In this document: positions 1-5,386 of the stretch, piece after piece
How the letters are laid out: each line of letters opens with the position of its first letter
Numbering within the stretch: position 1 is the first letter of the stretch
DNA from: Chloroflexota bacterium
GTDB lineage: Bacteria > Chloroflexota > Anaerolineae > Promineifilales > Promineifilaceae
Direction: 5' to 3'
DNA length: 6,209 nt
Assembly (NCBI GenBank): GCA_963169155.1
Contig: CAUJGI010000042.1
Coordinates: 1-6,209 of the forward strand
The notes under the pieces: generated by a model
Told to the model about the DNA's origin: nothing
The model's database searches: none
Seen by the model: only the letters and a program-made list of their open reading frames with translations
Position numbers and translations under genes: made by a program

Positions 1-2414
1 TGCTTGAGATAAAACGCGCCAAAGTTTAGCCCCACGTAGGGCTTGTACAAATCTTCGTTGACAAAATCGGGCCAGCTGAGCAGGTTGGCAATGTACGCCC
101 CGGTATCGGGAATCACCTGGCTGAGGCCCTGCGCCGCCGCGCCAGAGCGGGCAAAGCTCTCGAACAAACTCTCCTGCCGCACCAGGCTGAACTGGAGCCG
201 GGGGTCAAAGCCGTAGCGCTCCGCCAGAGGCAGCATGAGATCAGCGTAGTAGACGGGGTAGGCCAGCTGCCCGATGAAGGGCGGAGCCTCAAACACCGTC
301 TGCCCAGAGAGGTTGAGCACCGTCACAGCCGCCAAAATGGACGAGCGGTAAAGGCCAATGTCGCGGAAGTAGAGGGCCAGCTGGTAGCTCAGCAGGGCAT
401 CGTCGGCCACCGAGGCGCGCAGGTTCTCAAATTCCGCCTTGCCCGCCTCAAACAGACCGGCCTCCCACAGCTTCTGGCCGACGATGAAGCGCGGATCGGC
501 CGTCAGGCTGGCGCTGAGCTGGCTGACATTGGCACCTGCATCCAACTGGAGCCAGTCGCGCAGCCACGTTTCGGCTTCGTGTGGCAGGGCTTCTTGCTCA
601 AACGGGGATGGCGGCTGAAAACGGCCGTTCCCCACAAACGCCACCTGTCCCTCGGCCACCCCCGCAGCGCGCAGCCAGTAATATTCGATCCGCCGATTGT
701 TTTGCAGCAATTGCGCCACCTCGGCGGCAAGAGCTTCGGGGTCCACGGTGGGTACGGCCGTTGCCGACACGGCCGTCGCTTCCATCGTGGCGGTCACTGC
801 TTCCGTGGCGCTGAGGGTAGGCGCTGCTTCGGGCGTGGCCGCTTCTGTCGGGGCATAATCGGGCAGCGTGCGCTGCAGCCAGACCAGGCCCGCGCCGCCG
901 TACTCCGTTTGCGGGTACCCCTGGATGAGCTGGTTCCAGCGGGCAACGGCCGTCGCCACATCCCCCGCCTCGTTGGCCAGCAAACCGGCTAAAAAGAGCC
1001 CTTCGGCAGCATCGGCAAAGCTGGGATAGCTGCTGCCAATCACGGTGTAGAGATCAACGGCCGTGGCCACATCCCCCAACTGCTCAGCCAATTCGGCCGC
1101 TTCCCAGGCGGCCTCGGCGGCATTGACGCCGTCAGGATACTGCACCAGATACTCCTGGTACAGCTGGAGGGCAGCGGCCGTTTCACCCAGCCGCGCCCGC
1201 AGATTGGCCTCTTCAAACAGCGCGCCCGCTGGTTCCGTGGCCGCATAAGCGGCCAAAGCCGCCAGCGCCTCGGCGGGGCTGCCCAGCGCCTCATAGCTCC
1301 AGGCGATGTAGAGATGGGCATCGGCCCGAACCTCGTCCGGGTTCAGGGCGATGGCCCGCTGGAAGGCGGCAACGGCGGGTTGGTACGATTGAGCGTAAAA
1401 GTTGACCAGGCCGCGCTGGTACTCATCCACCACCACCCCGGCGTCTACCAGCTGCACCAGCCCCAGGTAGCTGTCGTAGGCGCGGGGATATTGGGTGATG
1501 CCAGTGCGAAAACGGCCGTAAGCCCCCTCGGTATCACCCGCTGCCAGCAGGGCCAGCCCGGCCTGGTAGTTCATCTGCCCCTTGGTGAACTCGGTCACCG
1601 CCATGTCGCGCACGATGTCGTATTGGGCCACAGCTTCCTGGAGACGGCCGTTTTGCACGTACAGCTGGGCCAGCGCCTGCCGGTTGGCAATCTCTTTCAG
1701 CCGCTGGGCAGGGGCGTTGAGGGCCGCTTCATAGGCCGCCACCACGGAAGCGGTTTCGCCGTTGGCCGCATAAATTTCGGCCAGCAGCGGCTCGACGTAA
1801 GCGGCCATGTCCGGATTTTGGCCCAGGTAAAACTGGTAGGCGGCAATCGATGAGGCGCTGTCACCCACGGCGGCATGCAGCTGACCCAGCCGCAAATGCA
1901 CGTCGTTGGGCGCGGAATCAGGGAACTGCACCAGGAGGTTGTCGAAGGTGGTGATGGCTTCGGCGAAACGGTCGTCGCCCTGGTAAGCCACGCCCAGCCG
2001 GTACAAAATCAACAGCTGTTGGGAAACACTGTAACCTTCTTGCAGCTGCCAGGCGGCGGTGAGATTGTCCACCGCTACGGCGAAATCGCCGTTGTGCAGC
2101 TGGGTTTCCGCCAGGGTGAGGCGCATTTCCGGGGCAGGGCTGGGAGTGGGTGAAGGCAGCGGGGTAACGCTGGGTAGGGGCGTGACGGTCGGCAGGGGAA
2201 CGGCCGTACCGTCTTCCCCAACAACGGCATCTAGCGGAGGTGCTGACGCTGGCAGCGTCGGTAAACCCGAAGCCAGGGTAGGCGTAGGCTGGAGGGCATC
2301 CTCAGCAACAGATTGGGGTAAATGGGTGGTTGCTGGGGGTGGTTCACCACAAGCCGTCAGCCAGGCCAGGACCACAACCAACCCAGCGTAACAGAAACGT
2401 CGCACCTTTTGCAT
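1..2414 (-). CDS. TPR-rich lipoprotein with C-terminal SLT-family lytic transglycosylase domain (3' end missing)
   Basis: 804 codons are open from ATG at 2414 to the window edge, so the C-terminus is cut off. Residues 1-22 are a lipoprotein signal (basic start, hydrophobic run, lipobox L-T-A-C with Cys22). Residues about 40-95 are a Pro/Thr/Ser linker. Residues about 97-515 hold roughly eleven TPR-like units (for example AYQGDDRFAEAITTF, LAEQLGDVATAVDLY). A second Thr/Ala/Pro linker spans about 520-558, followed by more helical repeats. The SLT domain begins near 735: Y-G-F-D-P, then R-Q-E-S with the presumed catalytic Glu748, the A-Q-G-L-S-Q motif (763-766; GLMQ in most relatives) and G-L-N-F-G-A-F-Y-L. 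Known for the family: cleavage of the MurNAc-GlcNAc bond of peptidoglycan, giving 1,6-anhydroMurNAc ends, with the superhelix holding glycan or partners. It is longer than E. coli Slt70 (about 645 aa). The last gene of the cluster, 95 bases after its neighbour. There is no Shine-Dalgarno; the bases before ATG are pyrimidine-rich. Function is sure at family level; substrate preference is unknown. Confidence 0.93.
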   Translation of the reverse strand, partial: MQKVRRFCYAGLVVVLAWLTACGEPPPATTHLPQSVAEDALQPTPTLASGLPTLPASAPPLDAVVGEDGTAVPLPTVTPLPSVTPLPSPTPSPAPEMRLTLAETQLHNGDFAVAVDNLTAAWQLQEGYSVSQQLLILYRLGVAYQGDDRFAEAITTFDNLLVQFPDSAPNDVHLRLGQLHAAVGDSASSIAAYQFYLGQNPDMAAYVEPLLAEIYAANGETASVVAAYEAALNAPAQRLKEIANRQALAQLYVQNGRLQEAVAQYDIVRDMAVTEFTKGQMNYQAGLALLAAGDTEGAYGRFRTGITQYPRAYDSYLGLVQLVDAGVVVDEYQRGLVNFYAQSYQPAVAAFQRAIALNPDEVRADAHLYIAWSYEALGSPAEALAALAAYAATEPAGALFEEANLRARLGETAAALQLYQEYLVQYPDGVNAAEAAWEAAELAEQLGDVATAVDLYTVIGSSYPSFADAAEGLFLAGLLANEAGDVATAVARWNQLIQGYPQTEYGGAGLVWLQRTLPDYAPTEAATPEAAPTLSATEAVTATMEATAVSATAVPTVDPEALAAEVAQLLQNNRRIEYYWLRAAGVAEGQVAFVGNGRFQPPSPFEQEALPHEAETWLRDWLQLDAGANVSQLSASLTADPRFIVGQKLWEAGLFEAGKAEFENLRASVADDALLSYQLALYFRDIGLYRSSILAAVTVLNLSGQTVFEAPPFIGQLAYPVYYADLMLPLAERYGFDPRLQFSLVRQESLFESFARSGAAAQGLSQVIPDTGAYIANLLSWPDFVNEDLYKPYVGLNFGAFYLK

Positions 2415-2459
2415 GAGGAGAGAGTATTCAGACAGATCGAAAAGGGAAATAGGCAGCGA

Positions 2460-2487
2460 GGAAAAGTGAGAAAGTTCTCACTTTTCC
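2460..2487. repeat. Perfect hairpin made from an AAAAGTG-type repeat; possible weak terminator
   Basis: The arms GGAAAAGTGAG (2460-2470) and CTCACTTTTCC (2477-2487) are perfectly complementary around AAAGTT, which can pair by two further bases. It lies in the 95-base gap between the paralogue ending at 2510 and the transglycosylase start at 2414. On the transcribed strand the 3' arm contains four U but no U-run follows the stem, so it is not a classical intrinsic terminator. The stem contains the AAAAGTGA word shared with the other junction repeats, so it is probably a member of that family. The rest of the gap holds no clear promoter; GAATACT near 2423-2429 (minus strand) is only a weak -10 candidate. 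Confidence 0.7.
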
Positions 2488-2509
2488 CCGCCTCGAACGA
2501 TGGCCACGA

Positions 2510-3424
2510 TCAGGCTGCGTTCTCTTTGGCTTCCCGTTCTTCGATTTCTTCCATCGCCTCTTCCACCGCTTCTTCGATGGCCTCTTCATCCAGCACGGTG
2601 CGGGTCATGAGGTCCCAACCGAGGTAGAGCAGGGAGAATTGGAGAAAACCCAGCCAGGCAAAAACGAGCTGCAAAGCCAGTTTGGCATTGCCCGCCTGGG
2701 ACTGCACCGTGGCTTGAGTGGTCGTCATGGTACTGTTGATGTCTTGCACGATGCCGATGTATTGGCCTAACAGTGGGTCTACTTCAGCAACACGGCCGTT
2801 TAAAATCGCCAGATCGTCAGACACCGCGTAAATATTTTCTGAAACCGAACCCAGGTTGGCGTTAGCGGCCGTCAGGCTGGGTTCTAGTTCACGCAGGCGG
2901 TCGGGGAAGCCATCCAGGCTGGTGCTCAGCCCTAGCACCGTTTCGTCGAAGGGCACCGTAGGGGCATAGTTCACCCCCAGGTCGTAATTGAGCTCAAAGC
3001 CCAATATCTCTTCTTCGATCTTGAAGTCGTTTAGCGTGAGCAGCGTATCGTCGATGACCGCGGCAACCTCAGCCACGGCAGGCACGGCCAACTGCACGGA
3101 CTCGATGCTGTTGGGGGCATCCTCAGCGGCAATTTGGGCCACTTCCTCCAGCAGCGGCTGGGTATCGGCGAGGGTTTTGGCCAGGGAATCGGCCGTTTCT
3201 TCCACGGTCACCAGGCTGTTGTTTACATCACCAATGGTACTGCGGGCCAGCCCCAGCGTATCTTCAACCGTGGCCAGGCTTTGCCCGGTCAGCCCCAGCG
3301 TATCGTTTAACACCTTGACCACAGCATCCACAGCCTGACCGCTGTAGACAATGCCACCGATGCTCAGCAGCACACCGAGCAGACCAATGAGTAACAATAT
3401 AAATCCTGCAATCCTGCGAAACAT
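2510..3424 (-). CDS. Unrecognised membrane-anchored coiled-coil-like protein, paralogue B, with acidic C-terminal tail
   Basis: 304 aa. ATG at 3424 is preceded by AGGAGG (plus-strand 3434-3439) at a 9-base spacing. I do not recognise the family. Topology: transmembrane helix at about residues 5-27; about 220 residues predicted to lie outside the membrane; a second helix at about 249-270 ending in L-Y-L-G-W; then a very acidic tail (about 279-304, rich in EE and EA pairs) likely to be cytoplasmic if both ends face inward. Residues about 40-90 show seven-residue spacing of hydrophobic positions (TLGLTGQSL, TVEDTLGLA, TVEETADSLA), suggesting extended or coiled helices. A conserved non-helical block at about 121-160 contains VID.TL.TLN.F.I, ILG, YDLG and VPFD. 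It aligns without gaps to the next gene upstream over 280 residues, with about 43% identity by my hand count, so the two are tandem duplicates. Possible roles are an envelope scaffold or tether, or a partner of the flanking transglycosylases; this is inference from context only. The tail is absent from the paralogue. Confidence 0.9.
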   Translation of the reverse strand: MFRRIAGFILLLIGLLGVLLSIGGIVYSGQAVDAVVKVLNDTLGLTGQSLATVEDTLGLARSTIGDVNNSLVTVEETADSLAKTLADTQPLLEEVAQIAAEDAPNSIESVQLAVPAVAEVAAVIDDTLLTLNDFKIEEEILGFELNYDLGVNYAPTVPFDETVLGLSTSLDGFPDRLRELEPSLTAANANLGSVSENIYAVSDDLAILNGRVAEVDPLLGQYIGIVQDINSTMTTTQATVQSQAGNAKLALQLVFAWLGFLQFSLLYLGWDLMTRTVLDEEAIEEAVEEAMEEIEEREAKENAA

Positions 3425-3433
3425 TCCTTAATT

Positions 3434-3439
3434 CCTCCT
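3434..3439 (-). promoter_or_regulatory. Shine-Dalgarno of paralogue B
   Basis: The minus strand reads AGGAGG followed by nine bases and ATG at 3424. This is the strongest ribosome binding site in the window and fixes the start of the 304-residue protein. It contrasts with the transglycosylase gene downstream, which has none. Confidence 0.8.
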
Positions 3440-3474
3440 GATGATGACGGGATTGATACGGAGAAGGCGGGGGC

Positions 3475-3546
3475 AAGTGAAAAGTGATAAGTGAAAAGTA
3501 ATAAGAGGAACAAACTTTCTTACTTTTCACTTTTTACTTTTCACTT
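3475..3546. repeat. Long imperfect hairpin of AAGTGAAAAGT units between the two paralogues
   Basis: The left arm (3475-3505) is built of AAGTGAAAAGT, GATAAGTG and AAAAGTAATAAG words. The right arm (3519-3546) is its near-complement, CTTACTTTTCAC followed by TTTTTACTTTTCACTT. The loop is 3506-3518. About 26-28 bases can pair, with small bulges or mismatches. It fills most of the 152-base gap between the stop at 3577 and the start at 3424, and nothing else is evident there apart from the Shine-Dalgarno. A transcript would fold strongly here, which could attenuate read-through or protect an upstream 3' end; that role is inference. Confidence 0.85.
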
Positions 3547-3576
3547 CTTACTCCCTATCCCTTCCGCAAAATAACG

Positions 3577-4434
3577 TTAGGACAGTGCATTAGTTGCCGA
3601 AGCGCGCCGATTGGTCACCAATTCCCAGCCCAGGTAAAGCGGGGCCACCTGGGTAATCGCCAGCCAGACCATCGCCAGGGTGATGCCATTTTTGATGGTC
3701 TGCACTTCGCTGTTTATTTGGGCGCGCATCTGGCGCGTCCGGTCATTGGTGGCGGTGATGAGCCGAAGGTATTCGTCCAAAATGGGGTCGAGTTCGTTGA
3801 TACGGCCGTTCACTGTACCCAAATCATCGGCCAGGTTGCGAATATCGCGGCTGACCGTTTGCAAATTATTGTTGGCGACGTTGATGTAAATCTCCAGGGT
3901 GCGCAAGCTTTCCGGCAGCCCTTCCAGCCCTTCGCCCAATTCTTGAACTGATTGGTCAAAGGGCACGTCTGGCTCGTAGTCGATGCCCAGATCATACTGC
4001 AAGTTCAACCCCAAAATTTGCTCGTCGATGCGGAAATTATTGAGGGTGGTGAGAGTCGAATCGATCACTCCGGCCACCTGCTCCAGGCTGGGGAAGGCTT
4101 GCTGGATCGTTTCCAGGCTGTCGGGCACCTGGTCCGAAGCCACGCTGGAGATCTGGCCCAGCAACGGCCGTGTATCAGTCACCGTTTGGGCCAAATTGTC
4201 GGCGGTGGTTTCGGCCGTTTCCATCACCGCGTTAACGTCCGTAATGCTGGTTTTGGCCAGCGCCAGCGTCTCGGCAACAGTATCGAGACTTTGCGAGGTC
4301 AGCTCCAGGGTTTGGTCAAAATTGGCGGCGATGCTGTCCACCAGGCGATGGCCCATCCGGGCCCCCAAAATCGCCAGCACAATGCCGCCCACGCCAATCA
4401 ACAACATCACCGCACCGAGTAAACGCCGCACCAT
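3577..4434 (-). CDS. Unrecognised membrane-anchored coiled-coil-like protein, paralogue A
   Basis: 285 aa from ATG at 4434. A GTG four codons upstream (4446) is in frame, but the ATG is chosen because GGAG (plus-strand 4441-4444) lies six bases before it, no Shine-Dalgarno precedes the GTG, and M-V-R-R then aligns with M-F-R-R of paralogue B with no gaps. Layout as in its partner: N-terminal transmembrane helix at about 5-27 (LLIGVGGIVLAIL), extracytoplasmic segment with seven-residue hydrophobic spacing (TLELTSQSLDTVAETLALA), conserved block at about 121-160 (VIDSTLTTLNNFRIDEQILG, YDLG, VPFD), a later DDLG.VNGR..ELDP motif (about 203-217), and a C-terminal helix at about 249-270 ending PLYLGW. 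It then ends quickly with a short, mildly basic tail (TNRRASATNALS), unlike the long acidic tail of paralogue B. Function unknown. The pair may form a hetero-oligomer in the envelope (inference). Confidence 0.9.
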   Translation of the reverse strand: MVRRLLGAVMLLIGVGGIVLAILGARMGHRLVDSIAANFDQTLELTSQSLDTVAETLALAKTSITDVNAVMETAETTADNLAQTVTDTRPLLGQISSVASDQVPDSLETIQQAFPSLEQVAGVIDSTLTTLNNFRIDEQILGLNLQYDLGIDYEPDVPFDQSVQELGEGLEGLPESLRTLEIYINVANNNLQTVSRDIRNLADDLGTVNGRINELDPILDEYLRLITATNDRTRQMRAQINSEVQTIKNGITLAMVWLAITQVAPLYLGWELVTNRRASATNALS

Positions 4435-4440
4435 AACTTT

Positions 4441-4444
4441 CTCC
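4441..4444 (-). promoter_or_regulatory. Ribosome binding site that decides the start of paralogue A
   Basis: The minus strand reads GGAG, six bases, then ATG at 4434. It overlaps the alternative GTG start at 4446 and favours the ATG. Confidence 0.6.
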
Positions 4445-4466
4445 ACAGGGGGAATGACCGGGGAGG

Positions 4467-4580
4467 AGTGATAAGTGAAAAGTGTTTTTCATTTTCCCGG
4501 AAACTGGTTGGACGCTGCCACAGCTTCAACATATCAAGTTTCCGGGAAAATTTGCCACTTTTTACTTTTCACTTTTCACT
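4467..4580. repeat. Nested palindromic element upstream of paralogue A
   Basis: The outer arms are AGTGATAAGTGAAAAGTG (4467-4484) and a stretch of CACTTTTTACTTTTCACTT type (4556-4580), again the AAGTGAAAAGT family. Inside them is a perfect 15-base inverted repeat, ATTTTCCCGGAAACT (4491-4505) and its complement (4537-4551), around a 31-base loop. Each inner arm is itself nearly palindromic: TTTCCCGGAAA at 4493-4503 and TTTCCGGGAAA at 4539-4549. The whole forms a cruciform-like structure filling most of the 184 bases between the lipoprotein stop (4619) and the start at 4434. It could be a small non-autonomous mobile repeat, a transcription attenuator, or an operator pair; the sequence does not decide. 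Confidence 0.8.
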
Positions 4581-4618
4581 GTTTACTTCCCAAAGCCACT
4601 GCCCCAACAAATCTACGC

Positions 4619-5386
4619 TCACGGCTGGTAGACCGTGCCTACCAACCCATCGTATTGTAATCCAGCCAGCGCATTTGTCACAGAATCACGATTGATTTCG
4701 CCAACGGCAGTTTCCGCCTCGGCCATCGCTACAAAAAGGAGATGCATGGCGTCGTAGGTGGCGGCCGCGTAAGGTCCGGCCGTTTCTTCGAACGGCGTGA
4801 CGGCATTGTAGGCGTTGGCAAAGTCAGCGGGCAGCAGCACGGGGTCCTGGGTGGTAAACGGGGCGCTGCCCAGCGGCAGAAGCGGGAGATTGGCTTCAGC
4901 GTAGATGGGCTGGCCCACGGCCGTTGTCTCCACCAGCCCATGCCCAACCACGGCAACGACGGCGGGATCGATGGTGAGGGAAGCGGCCGTTTCTGCCGCC
5001 AGCTGCAAATTTCCGCCATCGTCCAGAGCCACCAGGGCCACCCGGTAGCCGCCAATGCCGCCTGCCTGGTTAACCTCGCGCACCGCCAACCGCGCCGCAT
5101 AAATCGCGTCGTACCCCAGCTCCCGCTGCGCCCCCTCAAACGGAGCCACCAGCCCAATTTTCACCACGGGCTGGACGCTGGCGCAGGCGGTGAGCAGTAA
5201 AAGAGTGAAAAGTAAAAAGTGAAAAGTGACTCGTAGGGGCGAGGCAGGTGGCCACGATCTCAGTCGAAGAAACCGATCTCTCCTCCACCTGCCTGGCCCG
5301 TTCGCAAGCGGCAAGTAGCCAGTGGCAAGGAACCGATTACGGATAACCGATAACCGTTTACCGGGATCAGCGGCAGCGCTGCACAT
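4619..5386 (-). CDS. Shortened periplasmic-binding-protein-like lipoprotein (LivK/Peripla_BP_6 type), second lobe largely missing
   Basis: 255 aa from ATG 5386; the start is uncertain. This ATG overlaps the mltG end by 20 bases and has GAGGAG ten bases upstream, but it places about 50 odd residues before the signal peptide. A non-standard CTG at 5263 would give a 27-residue lipoprotein signal but lacks a well-spaced Shine-Dalgarno. Cys68 ends a lipobox (L-T-A-C). Residues 76-175 match the first lobe of branched-chain amino-acid-type binding proteins: KIGLVAPFEGA, AARLAVREVNQAGGIGGY, VALVALDDGG, VVAVVGHGLVETT, PIYAEANLPLLPLGSAPF. The text then jumps, at about residues 180-188, to what is normally the end of the protein: F.NAYNAV, GPYAAATYDAMHLL, V.NAL..L.YDGLVG. 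Family members are about 340-420 aa, so roughly 130-150 residues appear absent, and the C-terminus stops early at YQP. Either a decaying gene with an in-frame deletion or a reduced binding protein. No transporter permease or ATPase lies in the window. Confidence 0.72.
   Translation of the reverse strand: MCSAAADPGKRLSVIRNRFLATGYLPLANGPGRWRRDRFLRLRSWPPASPLRVTFHFLLFTLLLLTACASVQPVVKIGLVAPFEGAQRELGYDAIYAARLAVREVNQAGGIGGYRVALVALDDGGNLQLAAETAASLTIDPAVVAVVGHGLVETTAVGQPIYAEANLPLLPLGSAPFTTQDPVLLPADFANAYNAVTPFEETAGPYAAATYDAMHLLFVAMAEAETAVGEINRDSVTNALAGLQYDGLVGTVYQP
5196..5229. repeat. AAGTGAAAAGT-family repeat lying inside the lipoprotein signal-peptide coding region
   Basis: The plus strand reads AGTAAAAGAGTGAAAAGT followed by AAAAAGTGAAAAGTGA, the same words as at 3475-3546 and 4467-4580. 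On the minus strand this stretch, in the reading frame of the lipoprotein, is translated as the hydrophobic core T-F-H-F-L-L-F-T-L-L just before the L-T-A-C lipobox. Confidence 0.85.
5242..5294. repeat. Inverted repeat, 10-base arms, in the mltG/lipoprotein junction
   Basis: AGGCAGGTGG (5242-5251) and CCACCTGCCT (5285-5294) are perfect complements around a 33-base loop that contains GATC twice (5256-5259 and 5275-5278) and CAGTCGAAGAAACC. The adjacent word CGTAGGGGCGAGGC (5231-5244) also looks like a dispersed intergenic repeat. Downstream of the mltG stop it could act as a transcript 3' structure, although there is no U-run. Confidence 0.6.
5308..5362. repeat. Short direct repeats just downstream of the mltG stop
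   Basis: Two low-complexity word families are seen: GGCAAG twice within GGCAAGTAGCCAGTGGCAAG (5310-5329), and AACCGAT/GGATAACC units in the stretch AACCGATTACGGATAACCG and onward to 5359. They are of the dispersed intergenic type and support the view that the whole 5196-5362 stretch was assembled from repeats rather than from old coding sequence. Confidence 0.55.

Noticed and set aside
1314..1853. Plus-strand open frame of 179 codons inside the transglycosylase gene
   Set aside because: It is antisense to a continuous, motif-bearing TPR region. Its composition (many G, V, H, Q) is what a shadow of GC-rich coding sequence gives, and it has no recognisable domain.
1..2414. Frameshift or gene fusion in the long transglycosylase frame
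   Set aside because: I translated it end to end in one frame with TPR, linker and SLT segments in the usual family order, and no stop or loss of pattern.
2460..2487. Classical rho-independent terminator
   Set aside because: The stem is perfect but A/T-rich, and no U-run follows it on the transcribed strand; kept only as a repeat with possible terminator activity.
3475..3546. CRISPR-like array
   Set aside because: The units are short, AT-rich and degenerate, with no unique spacers of constant length; it is an inverted repeat, not a direct-repeat array.
4435..4446. GTG 4446 as the start of paralogue A
   Set aside because: No Shine-Dalgarno precedes it, the GGAG falls within the four extra codons, and the alignment with paralogue B begins exactly at the ATG.
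3952..4471. Plus-strand open frames opposite paralogue A
   Set aside because: The minus-strand reading is supported by its 43% identical neighbour; the antisense frames are not matched by equivalents at the same alignment positions in paralogue B.
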